NCBI RefSeq assembly: GCF_014784055.1
Contig: NZ_CP061813.1
Coordinates: forward strand, 1,327,501 to 1,391,500
Length of the DNA stretch: 64,000 bases
Direction of reading: 5' to 3'
Source: Polaribacter haliotis
GTDB taxonomy: Bacteria > Bacteroidota > Bacteroidia > Flavobacteriales > Flavobacteriaceae
Part shown: positions 52,428 through 61,424 of the stretch, piece after piece
How positions within the stretch are numbered: position 1 is the stretch's first letter
Layout: each line of letters starts with the position of its first letter
The notes under the pieces: model-generated
The model's database searches: none
What the model was told of the DNA's origin: nothing
The model's input: only the letters and a program-made list of their open reading frames with translations
Translations under genes and position numbers: made by a program

Positions 52428-55400
52428 CTATTCTTTCGACAAAACAATCTTAGAAATCATTAAATTATTTCCTTTGGTCGCTTTTGTTTTTAAAATTAAT
52501 TTACCATCATTACTGTCTTCTCTCATCACGTGAAATTTTATCCACTTCCCTTCATTTCCTTGATGGTCTCCCAACTTTACTTTTCTTCCTTCAAACTCTA
52601 AGAAACCTTCTCTACTTTGCTTATTCCAATCATTAAATTCTACATAAAAAGTCCCTAAAATTCCAGCAGGACATTCAACTTCTATTGTCATTTCTTCTCC
52701 ATGCCAAACTGTTGTAACATTATCTTTCCAAACACCATTTGCTCTTATTTTATAGTTTGTCTCTTTTGAAACTTCAACAATATCTAAATCTTTTTTCCAA
52801 GGTTTATTTGTTTCTTTTTCATTAAAATTCCCTGCAGCATTTACTTCAAGAATTACATTTTTAAATTGACTATTTCGAGCTACATCTTCCACTTGTGGAA
52901 TTAACGGAAAAAGATTTTTAATAAAAGGAACACTTACAGATTGTTCTGGAGCAAAATCTGAAGTTTTCATATACTCCGTTAAACTATATTTCAACTGATT
53001 TGCTACCACATTTTTGGTATTATTAACATCGAAACCTGAGATCAATAATTTCCCTTTCCCTACTTTAAATTCGAAAATTGCCCCTTCTTTATTATTTCTA
53101 TGGAAATCGTCTACAACTTGAGCAATGGGTTTATAGTTGGCTGGCAAATCGTTTAAAATAAACCCTTTAGTTTTATTTTTAAATGTCTCCCATTGCCAAT
53201 TAGTATGAAAATTTGTTGGAAATTTATCAAACGCTGGATGTTTGTCTTTTAACAACATTCCAATATTGGTTTTTCCTTGACCAGGGAAAAAAGTTAACGA
53301 CCAATATAGAGGGTAAAAACCAACATTTACACTGTTTTCAGTAGTTCCTAAATTGTTCGCAACCAATAAAACTTTTGCTCCATTTTCTAAAGCTTGTAAA
53401 GTTTTATCATCTAACTGATCTGAAATAATTAATTCACTATTATCTACTTTAGGCAACTCTTTTGGAAATACCCAAATTTGCCACTCATTTTTATATTCTG
53501 TTCCTTTTAATTGTAAAGAAACCGTAAGCTCATCTGCAGTTGTAATAGTATTTAAAGGCAAAGAAATATTCCCTAAATCTAATAATGAACCAATTTCAAC
53601 ATTTTTAATATTCCAAGAAGCTGTTTTTAATACTTTTCCATTGGAAGTACTAATTTTCATTTCCACAACTCCATTTTCAATGGCGCTATTTCCATAATGA
53701 GACAATTGTGCTTTTGCTTCGTAAACCTCATCTGTAGACCATACAAATTTTTTCATACGAAGTAATGGAACTGTTTCTGTAAAATGCTCTCTAAATTTTT
53801 CTGGTGTGGTAATTCCTTTGCTATCCCAATGCGCATCTAACCAACCAATTAAAGCTTCTCCTTGTCCTTGATAATCTTGAATACTTAATAATTGAACACC
53901 AGCACAACTTTTTGTTCTTAAAAAAGATTCTGTTTCATATTTGTACATAATCTGGTTCAATGCTCCAGACGCCATTTTAAAATCTTCATCTTGGTCTACA
54001 ATTCCGTTTTTCTGGGCAACAGTTTTAAATTCTTCGAAATTTCTTGCTTTTAAAACACCTGTATATTTGTCGATTTCTGTCCAAGATGGATAAACTGGCC
54101 ATTGTCCAATTTCATGTGCAATAATTGGAATGTTCATTTGGCTATACACTGCTTCAAAATCCCAATCTGTTCCAGGACCATTTAAACCTCTTGTTCTACC
54201 AACACCTGGTATGTGATGAGTAGCCATATAATCGTCTACCTCCATTACTTTTCTTGCAGTAGAAGTTGCATATAATCTTCTTGGATCTTTCTTTTTAAGA
54301 TCTGCTATCCAGTTTTTCATTACATCAAAATCTGAATTTCCTAATTCGTTTCCAATACAAAACATGGTAAATGATGGATGATTCCCATAATAATCTACCA
54401 CTCTATTCATTTCTGAAATTACAAATTCGTCTCTTTTGGGATCTTTTCCTAAACCTTTTGGATAGCCTTTTGTATCCATTTCTGGTCTTCCTCTCTTCTT
54501 CATATCTTCGCTCATCCACCAATCTATCCAAATAGAAGCTTCTGCTTGCATGTAAATTCCAACTCTATTAGCTGCTTTAAAAGCCGCTTCTGGTGGACAC
54601 CAAGAATGGTAACGAACATGGTTTAATCCATAATCTTTATAAATTTCGAATATTCTTACCCAATCTTCTAATTTTGTAGAAGGATAACCAGTTAATGGAA
54701 AGTGTACACAGTCTAAATTTCCTCTTAAAAATACTGGCTGTCCATTTACTGTAACTCTAGTACCATCATGTGAGAATTGAACAAAACCGAATTCTGTTTC
54801 ATAAATATCTTCACTTTTTCCTGATTTTAAACTTACTTTTAAGTTGTAAACTTCTGGTGTAAATTCTGACCATTTTTTCAGTTTTCCTTTCAGATTTAAA
54901 ACAATTTCTTTTGAATTTTCTCCGACAACCAATTTTTCTTTTACCTTAGTTTTAAAAGCTACTTTATTCGTTTTTATGTCAACAATTTCTATTAAAAAAG
55001 TACCTTTTCTATTTTCTGATGAAGTAATTGCAACATCCAATTTTAATTGATCTTTATCTACCAAAGGAAACGTTCGAATCGATTTTATAAATGAAGGATC
55101 GCTTGCATTTAATTCGATTTTACCCACAATACCATTCCAAATACTTTGTGTGTATTCTCCATAAGCATGACCTTTATCTCCAATATTATGAATCATGTCG
55201 TTATTTACTCGGATTGAAATTTTATGTTTTCCTGGCTTCAATTTTCCAATTTGATGAATATGAGGCGTTCCCAAACCATCTTGTGTGGTAAATTTCCTAC
55301 CATCGATATATACTTGAGACTCCCATAAAACGCGTTCTAAAAAAACTTCAATTGTTTTATTCTCCCAATTCTCGGGAATCGTAAACTCTCTTTCGTACCA

Positions 55401-55628
55401 AGCAACACCAATATATTTATATTCCGGAGTTAAAATTCCAAAATCGGAACCTACTGTTTTTTCTCCAATTTTTGCCTCTGCCAAAGTTCCTGGCAATTGC
55501 ATTTGTTTTTTTACTTTATTTTTATCTAATTGAACATGCCAAGTTCCTTGCAAATCCAAAATATTCTGAGCTTTAAATGTTGCAGAAACAGCTATTAATA
55601 AGACGAATAAGATTGTTATTTTCTTCAT
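52428..55628 (-). CDS. Exported glycoside hydrolase family 2 enzyme, 1066 aa
   Basis: A signal peptide ends near ATFKAQ. The N-terminal jelly roll (about 25-190, LQGTWHVQLDKNKVKKQM, VAWYEREFTIPENWENK), Ig-like domain and TIM barrel follow. GLNHVRYHSWCPPEAAFKAA is a barrel landmark. The acid/base is Glu428 in FTMFCIGNELGN and the nucleophile Glu506 in IIAHEIGQWPVYPSW. The nucleophile context (HEIGQW) differs from the 780-aa GH2, so substrate specificity probably differs. The last 400 residues are beta-rich accessory domains that may bind sugar. It is third in the leftward operon. Confidence 0.9.
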   Translation of the reverse strand: MKKITILFVLLIAVSATFKAQNILDLQGTWHVQLDKNKVKKQMQLPGTLAEAKIGEKTVGSDFGILTPEYKYIGVAWYEREFTIPENWENKTIEVFLERVLWESQVYIDGRKFTTQDGLGTPHIHQIGKLKPGKHKISIRVNNDMIHNIGDKGHAYGEYTQSIWNGIVGKIELNASDPSFIKSIRTFPLVDKDQLKLDVAITSSENRKGTFLIEIVDIKTNKVAFKTKVKEKLVVGENSKEIVLNLKGKLKKWSEFTPEVYNLKVSLKSGKSEDIYETEFGFVQFSHDGTRVTVNGQPVFLRGNLDCVHFPLTGYPSTKLEDWVRIFEIYKDYGLNHVRYHSWCPPEAAFKAANRVGIYMQAEASIWIDWWMSEDMKKRGRPEMDTKGYPKGLGKDPKRDEFVISEMNRVVDYYGNHPSFTMFCIGNELGNSDFDVMKNWIADLKKKDPRRLYATSTARKVMEVDDYMATHHIPGVGRTRGLNGPGTDWDFEAVYSQMNIPIIAHEIGQWPVYPSWTEIDKYTGVLKARNFEEFKTVAQKNGIVDQDEDFKMASGALNQIMYKYETESFLRTKSCAGVQLLSIQDYQGQGEALIGWLDAHWDSKGITTPEKFREHFTETVPLLRMKKFVWSTDEVYEAKAQLSHYGNSAIENGVVEMKISTSNGKVLKTASWNIKNVEIGSLLDLGNISLPLNTITTADELTVSLQLKGTEYKNEWQIWVFPKELPKVDNSELIISDQLDDKTLQALENGAKVLLVANNLGTTENSVNVGFYPLYWSLTFFPGQGKTNIGMLLKDKHPAFDKFPTNFHTNWQWETFKNKTKGFILNDLPANYKPIAQVVDDFHRNNKEGAIFEFKVGKGKLLISGFDVNNTKNVVANQLKYSLTEYMKTSDFAPEQSVSVPFIKNLFPLIPQVEDVARNSQFKNVILEVNAAGNFNEKETNKPWKKDLDIVEVSKETNYKIRANGVWKDNVTTVWHGEEMTIEVECPAGILGTFYVEFNDWNKQSREGFLEFEGRKVKLGDHQGNEGKWIKFHVMREDSNDGKLILKTKATKGNNLMISKIVLSKE

Positions 55629-55631
55629 GTT

Positions 55632-58600
55632 TTATAATATATATAATTGATTTTTTTCTATTAATTTTTGATGAATTACAGCTCCATCATGATTGATATT
55701 TTCTTGCAATACTTCCTCGAAATTTTTCTGTGCTTCCTCTATTTTTTCTAAACCAAGAAACCCTAATCCCATTAAATAATTACAATGGATTTTATTCCTA
55801 TTGTTTAAATCGTCTTCCCAAATTAATAAATCTGGTAACGAAACTGCAAAATAATCTAGTTTTACATCATCATTAAAATGAGTTTTTCCATAATTTAATA
55901 AATTCTCGAATCTCTTTTTAGCTTCTTCATTTTTATTCAGTTTTTGCAAAGCCAAACCTTGATAAAATATTTTATCTGGTTGTTGGTCGTTATAAAAAAT
56001 CGCTGCAGATGGTTCCGATAATCCTTCTGAAGCCTTTTTCCAATAATTTTCCGCCAATTGCTGTTCTCCCAAACCTTCATAAGCACAACCCAACCAATAA
56101 TTTATATCGTTTTCTTGGGTTCCTTCTAATTTTCCTTCTCCTAAATTATCTGGATATTTTTTGGCTTTTTGAAGTAATTCGATTGCTTTTTTAAATTTAC
56201 CTTTTGAAATTGCATTTTTTGCAATTCCTATAAGTGCAAATAAATATTGCCCAGTAACTTTCCCTTCTCCTCCTTCCCAAGGATGAAATTGTCTGCTCAT
56301 TAACAAATCTAAACTTTTCGAATATTCGCCTAAATGATTATGAATAGTACATTTCTCCAAATATAAATCGTCTCTAAAATCTACTAATCCAGGATGTAAA
56401 CTAAACAATTCTAATCGCTTTTCAATCGAATAATTCAGTCTTTTATATAACTGATCTAGTTCCATTAAAACTCTTGCATCGGTTTTGTCTAACTCAAAAG
56501 CTCTCTCTAAAACTTTTACAGCTTTTTCTTTATCATCTAACTTATTAAAATAGGCTAAAGACAAGTTTCTATGCACTGTTGCAAAATTTCTATCTATATT
56601 TTTTGAAGATTCCCAACAAGAAATTGCATTTGTATATTGCTTTTTATCGTACCACAAATTCCCTAAATGATACAGTGCTTTTGCATCGTCTTTTTTCAAA
56701 TTAATTGCAGATTTTAAAGCTGCAATTGCTTCTAATCTGTAGGCAAAACATCCATTTGCATCTCTATCTTTCAATAATTCTAACGCTTTATTTTCATTTC
56801 CATTCTGGGCATAAAACCAAGAAAGAAAATAAAAAGCCAACGGATTTGTGTCATTTGTAGAAATTCCTGTTTCGAGTAACGCAATCGCTTCATTATAAAG
56901 TCCAGCATTTGCATAATCTAGCGAAAATTCAATATAATTATTAATATCATTTCTCATAATATTTTTTAATTGCTGAAGCGTTTCAGATTCCTCAGAAATT
57001 AAATAACTTTCAAAAATTGCTCCAAAATTGAATTTATCCAAAGTCAAACTATCTTGAATCAACTTTTTTGCTCCCTCTTTTTTGCCTGTTTTTCTTAATA
57101 AAGAAATTTTTAAAACACGTGCTTTATGGTTGTGCCAATTTCTTACTAAAGATTTATCAATCAACTCTAAAGCCAATTGTAATTTGTTTTGTAAAGTAGC
57201 GATTTGCGCCAAATGAAAGTAAGCTGCATCTTGCCAAGCAGCGTTCCATGCAGATTTGTAAAACGCTTTATACGCTTCGTTATATCTTTCTTGATATTTT
57301 AAAGATTGTCCTAAATTATAATAGGCTTCACTATCATAAGGATTCGGATTTCGTTCTGTTAATGTTTCAACAGCTTTGTTAAAATATGTTTCCGCTTTTT
57401 CAAATTGCCCTGCTCTTAACAATAATAAACCCATTGCATTATTACATCGAACATCAGTTGGCTCTCTTCTTAACGCTTCCAAATAATATTCTTTTGGGTC
57501 GTAAGTTGCATGTCTATATTGCTCTAAATGTAAACCTCTTAAAAATAATTGCTCAATACTTTCAATTTCTTTTGGAGATTTTGCTGGTTTTGCTGGTTCT
57601 GGTAATTTTTTATCTGACGTATCTTTTGGTTGATAAGAAACCAATATATTTCCAGCATCATCTTCCAAAGAAAGTTCGTATTCTGTTGTAGGAATTGAAG
57701 TATCTATTTTTATTGTTTTTTTGTAAGAATTTTTCGGAGAAGCATCTACTTCTTCTTCTAAAAACACAATATTGTTTGCTTTTAAAGTTATTTTCGAACT
57801 TTGATAAACACCTAAAGTATAAAATTTTACGACAGCTTCATCCCCAATAAAAACAATATTTAGCATTGCTTCTTTTGTTGCATTTTTTACAATACCTAAA
57901 TCTCTGTAAGGCATAAAATATTGCGAAAATGTTTTTTCTTCAAAAGGATGCATCCAAGAAAAATCTGGCTGATTATCTGTATAAACTCCACACATTAACT
58001 CGATATATGGCCCATCTTCGTCCGTTAAATTTTTATCCCAAGCTTTGCCAAATTCTCCATTTCCCCAAGTCCATTGTTTTTTTCCAGGAGAAACATTGTT
58101 ATCTGCAACATGCAATAAACCACCCTGACTATCGTTTTCGAAACCGCCGACAAAATTATAATCGCTATTTATGGCCATATAAGAAGTTGGAACCGGAATA
58201 TTTTTATATTTTGAAATATCTGTTCCAGGAGCATAATCTTTTTTATAATACGTTCCTGTTGCAATTGGAAAATCGGAAACGTCTCTTTTTCCATGATCGA
58301 AAACTGCATTTACATCTGGTGGAAAAACAGATTGATAATCGTCATTTACTTTCACAGCAGGGTTTGCCCACCATAAAAAAGTTTGTGGCTGTGCAGTTCT
58401 ATTGAATAATTTTACTTTTATTTCTAAATAAGCTTTGTCTGGGTGCAATGTAAAACCAGCCATTCCTTTGGTTCTAAACATGCGCTCCACTTCACTACAC
58501 CAAACAGTTTTACTACCATCTTCATTTTCTTCGATATCAAAATCAATAGGACTGTAAGTTGAAGGTCTGTGATGTTGTGGCCAATTAAACTCGATTCCGC

Positions 58601-58937
58601 CAGAAATCCAAGGTCCAGTTAAACCCACCAAAGCCGGTTTTATAACATTATTGTAATATACAAAGTGGCGCTCCTTCGTTTTATCATAAGCCATTTGAAC
58701 ACGACCTCCCAATTCTGGTAAAATCATAATTTTCACAAACTCGTTTTCCAAATAAACGGCTTGCCATTCTTTGTCTATTTTAGTGTCGCTAATTTTTTCT
58801 ATCACAGGATTTGGGTAAACTTTCCCTGAACTACCTTGATAAACTCTATTTTCTAAAAAAACAGGATTTTTCTCAGGTTCACCAACTTCATAAGTAGGAA
58901 TTACCACTTTTTCTTTCCAAACTTTTACAGAATTCAT
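55632..58937 (-). CDS. Cytoplasmic DUF5107 protein with C-terminal TPR array
   Basis: The 1101-residue protein has no signal peptide. Residues about 40-350 match DUF5107, a mutarotase-like beta-sandwich with LPELGGRVQMAYDKTKERHF, WISGGIEFNWPQHHRPSTYS and FLWWANPAVKVNDDYQSVFP. A linker rich in Pro and Lys lies near 440-460. The rest is a long TPR array of about a dozen units, for example AMGLLLLRAGQFEKAETYFN, YYNLGQSLKYQERYNEAYKA and YHLGNLWYDKKQYTNAISCW. It is encoded between a sugar importer (24 bases) and an exported GH2 enzyme (3 bases). It may therefore bind or cleave imported galacto-oligosaccharides, an inference from context only. Confidence 0.85.
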   Translation of the reverse strand: MNSVKVWKEKVVIPTYEVGEPEKNPVFLENRVYQGSSGKVYPNPVIEKISDTKIDKEWQAVYLENEFVKIMILPELGGRVQMAYDKTKERHFVYYNNVIKPALVGLTGPWISGGIEFNWPQHHRPSTYSPIDFDIEENEDGSKTVWCSEVERMFRTKGMAGFTLHPDKAYLEIKVKLFNRTAQPQTFLWWANPAVKVNDDYQSVFPPDVNAVFDHGKRDVSDFPIATGTYYKKDYAPGTDISKYKNIPVPTSYMAINSDYNFVGGFENDSQGGLLHVADNNVSPGKKQWTWGNGEFGKAWDKNLTDEDGPYIELMCGVYTDNQPDFSWMHPFEEKTFSQYFMPYRDLGIVKNATKEAMLNIVFIGDEAVVKFYTLGVYQSSKITLKANNIVFLEEEVDASPKNSYKKTIKIDTSIPTTEYELSLEDDAGNILVSYQPKDTSDKKLPEPAKPAKSPKEIESIEQLFLRGLHLEQYRHATYDPKEYYLEALRREPTDVRCNNAMGLLLLRAGQFEKAETYFNKAVETLTERNPNPYDSEAYYNLGQSLKYQERYNEAYKAFYKSAWNAAWQDAAYFHLAQIATLQNKLQLALELIDKSLVRNWHNHKARVLKISLLRKTGKKEGAKKLIQDSLTLDKFNFGAIFESYLISEESETLQQLKNIMRNDINNYIEFSLDYANAGLYNEAIALLETGISTNDTNPLAFYFLSWFYAQNGNENKALELLKDRDANGCFAYRLEAIAALKSAINLKKDDAKALYHLGNLWYDKKQYTNAISCWESSKNIDRNFATVHRNLSLAYFNKLDDKEKAVKVLERAFELDKTDARVLMELDQLYKRLNYSIEKRLELFSLHPGLVDFRDDLYLEKCTIHNHLGEYSKSLDLLMSRQFHPWEGGEGKVTGQYLFALIGIAKNAISKGKFKKAIELLQKAKKYPDNLGEGKLEGTQENDINYWLGCAYEGLGEQQLAENYWKKASEGLSEPSAAIFYNDQQPDKIFYQGLALQKLNKNEEAKKRFENLLNYGKTHFNDDVKLDYFAVSLPDLLIWEDDLNNRNKIHCNYLMGLGFLGLEKIEEAQKNFEEVLQENINHDGAVIHQKLIEKNQLYIL

Positions 58938-58960
58938 ACGTTTGCTTTTTACTTTATATT

Positions 58961-60370
58961 TTAGATAGATTTCTCTGTACCCACAATTTCTTCCTCAATT
59001 TCTTCCAACGACTTTCCTTTAGTCTCTGGTAATTTTTTATAAATAAATATAAAACCTGCTAAAGAAATAAAACCATACATCCAAAAAGTACCTGAGGCTC
59101 CAAAAAAGTGATTCAGTAATGGAAAAGTATAGGTTAAAATAAAGCAAGCAGACCATAATGCAACTGTTGCAACAGCCATTGCTGCTCCTCTAATTTTATT
59201 TGGAAAAATTTCTGACAAAACCACCCAAGTAACTGGTGCTAAAGACATTGCGTAACATGCTATTGCAGTAATTACCAATACTAATAATGGCCAACCACTA
59301 ATTTCAAAAAAGTAGGCGGCTCCTATTAATGCGTAAATTCCTGTTAATCCTCCAGCTCCTAAAAGCATTAATGCACGTCTTCCCCAACGATCTACTGTAA
59401 AAATTGCTACAAATGTAAAAATTAGGTTTACACTTCCTGTAATTACAATATTAAAAAGGATGTCTGATACTCCATAACCTGCAGATGAAAATATTTCGTC
59501 TGCATAATTAAAAATTACGTTTATTCCACACCATTGTTGAAAAACTGCAATTACAACACCAATTAATAATATCTTTTTAACATTTGGCTTCAAAAGTTGT
59601 TTAAAATCTACTTTTTCTCTGAGTCCTTTTGTAGTTTCACGAATTTGGTCGATTTCTGTTTGCGCATATTCTTGTCCTCCAATGGATGTAAGCGTTTTTA
59701 ATGCTTTCTTTTCATTCCCGTTTTTTGCTAACCATCTTGGACTTTCTGGCACAAAAAACATTAAAATAAAAAATAAACCTGCAGGGATTATTTCTACCCA
59801 AAACATCCATCGCCAACCAGTTTGGCCATTCCAAGAATTTAAAATTTCTAAATCTGTCGCGTTTATGGCAACTGGTTCTGCCAATTGCCAGTTGACTAAT
59901 TGCGCAGCTAAAACCCCAACTACAATTGTTAATTGATTTAAGGAAACAAATTTCCCTCTTACTGCACTTGGAGAAATTTCTGCAATATACATTGGCGATA
60001 AATTAGAAGCCAAACCAATACCAACTCCACCAATAATTCGATACATAATAAAAATAGTAAATGTATCTGTTGCTCCTGTTCCTATTGCAGAAACTATAAA
60101 AAGAAACGCTGCTAAAATTAGCAATTTTTTTCTTCCATATTTATCACTTAACATTCCAGAAAAAATCGCACCCAATAAACAACCTATTAATGCACAGCTC
60201 ATTGCCCAACCTTGTAAAGATGGAGAATCTACAATATTAAAAAATTTCTCATAAAAAGGTTTTGCGCCACCAATTACAACCCAATCGTATCCAAATAAAA
60301 GACCTCCCATCGCAGTTACTAAAGATATGCTAACTAGAAAACGATAGTTATAAGTATTTTTTTTATTCAT
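58961..60370 (-). CDS. Sugar porter (MFS) inner-membrane transporter
   Basis: The 469-residue protein has 12 membrane segments and the sugar-porter motifs: SDKYGRKKLLI after TM2, the TM4-TM5 signature RGKFVSLNQL, PESPRWLAKNG after TM6, VDRWGRRAL after TM8, and the C-terminal PETKGKSLEEIE. QQWCGINVIFNYADEIF in TM7 is typical of proton-coupled sugar carriers. It probably imports galactose or short galactosides. It is first in the leftward operon, behind a well-matched promoter and divergent from an AraC regulator. Confidence 0.95.
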   Translation of the reverse strand: MNKKNTYNYRFLVSISLVTAMGGLLFGYDWVVIGGAKPFYEKFFNIVDSPSLQGWAMSCALIGCLLGAIFSGMLSDKYGRKKLLILAAFLFIVSAIGTGATDTFTIFIMYRIIGGVGIGLASNLSPMYIAEISPSAVRGKFVSLNQLTIVVGVLAAQLVNWQLAEPVAINATDLEILNSWNGQTGWRWMFWVEIIPAGLFFILMFFVPESPRWLAKNGNEKKALKTLTSIGGQEYAQTEIDQIRETTKGLREKVDFKQLLKPNVKKILLIGVVIAVFQQWCGINVIFNYADEIFSSAGYGVSDILFNIVITGSVNLIFTFVAIFTVDRWGRRALMLLGAGGLTGIYALIGAAYFFEISGWPLLVLVITAIACYAMSLAPVTWVVLSEIFPNKIRGAAMAVATVALWSACFILTYTFPLLNHFFGASGTFWMYGFISLAGFIFIYKKLPETKGKSLEEIEEEIVGTEKSI

Positions 60371-60407
60371 ATTTTTATTTTTAATCAGAGAAGCATTTTT
60401 ATGTTTT

Positions 60408-60438
60408 CAAATGTAATTTTAAATAATGGCAAAACAAA
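60408..60438 (-). promoter_or_regulatory. Predicted promoter of the leftward sugar operon
   Basis: On the leftward strand TTTG (60438-60435), 19 bases, then TACATTTG (60415-60408) form a perfect TTTG-N19-TAnnTTTG promoter, 38 bases before the transporter ATG. It is the best promoter match seen in the window. Confidence 0.7.
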
Positions 60439-60495
60439 TAGATTATAATTTTATAAAAATGGACTATCTTACGATTTTTAAATTATTTTTATAAA

Positions 60496-61371
60496 ATGAA
60501 AAAAAAGGAAGGTTTTAATGAAGAAAAATCGATTGTTTTACCTAAAAGCATTATTAAAAAATTAAAAAAAAATGAGCTTGTAAATTCTTTATTAGTTACA
60601 GATATTGGATATTACCCAAATGCTTACAAGCATTACAGAAAAAGAAAAGGTATTTCTCAGAACATACTAATTTATTGTATAGATGGTGAAGGTTGGGTAG
60701 AAATAGATGGAAAAAACCAACAAATAACAAAAAATGAATACATTATTATTTCTGCAGAAACTTCTCATAAATATGGTGCAAATAATAACAATCCATGGAG
60801 TATTTATTGGATTCATTTTATTGGAAACAAAGCGAAAAGTCTTATAAATCATCCGAATAAAAAAATACCCCTTAATTTAACTGCTAACTCTAGGTTTACA
60901 GACCGTATTTTACTTTTCGAAGAAATTTTTAATAATTTAGAAATGGGTTACAGTAAAGATAATCTAGAGTATGCAAATATTTGTTTATGGCACATGCTAG
61001 GTTCTTTAAGGTATTTGTCTCAATTTAGAAAAGTGAAAGAAATACAATCTTCAGACAGAATTACAAAAAGTATATCTTACATGAGAGAACATCTAAACGA
61101 AAAAATAAGTTTAGAAAACTTGGCAAAAGACGCAAAACTTTCTGTTTCTCAATTTTGTACATTATTCAAGAAAAAAACTGAAATTTCTCCTTTAAATTAC
61201 TTAACACATTTAAAAATTCAAAAAGCATGTAGTTTGCTAGATTTTACCGATTTAAAAGTAAATGAAATTGCAGTTAAAGTTGGTTATTCTGATCCGTTTT
61301 ATTTTTCTCGTGTTTTTACAAAAACGATGGGAAAATCACCTAAAAATTATCGAAATTTAAAGAAAGGATAA
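60496..61371 (+). CDS. AraC-family regulator of the sugar operon
   Basis: The 291-residue protein has an N-terminal cupin-type ligand domain (about 40-140; YCIDGEGWVEIDGKNQQITK, SAETSHKYGANNNNPWSIYW) as in arabinose- and rhamnose-type AraC regulators. Its C-terminal double helix-turn-helix spans about 190-290 (ISLENLAKDAKLSVSQFCTL and VNEIAVKVGYSDPFYFSRVF). It is divergent from the sugar-porter operon across a 125-base gap and probably controls it in response to a sugar. It converges with the FGE gene 53 bases away. Confidence 0.92.
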   Translation: MKKKEGFNEEKSIVLPKSIIKKLKKNELVNSLLVTDIGYYPNAYKHYRKRKGISQNILIYCIDGEGWVEIDGKNQQITKNEYIIISAETSHKYGANNNNPWSIYWIHFIGNKAKSLINHPNKKIPLNLTANSRFTDRILLFEEIFNNLEMGYSKDNLEYANICLWHMLGSLRYLSQFRKVKEIQSSDRITKSISYMREHLNEKISLENLAKDAKLSVSQFCTLFKKKTEISPLNYLTHLKIQKACSLLDFTDLKVNEIAVKVGYSDPFYFSRVFTKTMGKSPKNYRNLKKG

Positions 61372-61424
61372 TTATCAATAGTTTAAATTTCATATTGATT
61401 AAAAAAATAGTGAATTAATAAAAA

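Noticed and set aside
57929..58405. 158-codon open frame on the + strand
   Set aside because: It lies wholly inside the DUF5107 gene on the other strand, and its protein is rich in Leu, His and Tyr as expected for antisense of an AT-rich gene. There is no promoter or start context.
61374..61399. ATCAATA/TATTGAT inverted repeat between the AraC and FGE genes as a terminator
   Set aside because: Only seven A/T-rich pairs around a 12-base loop and a weak T-tract. Too little to call.
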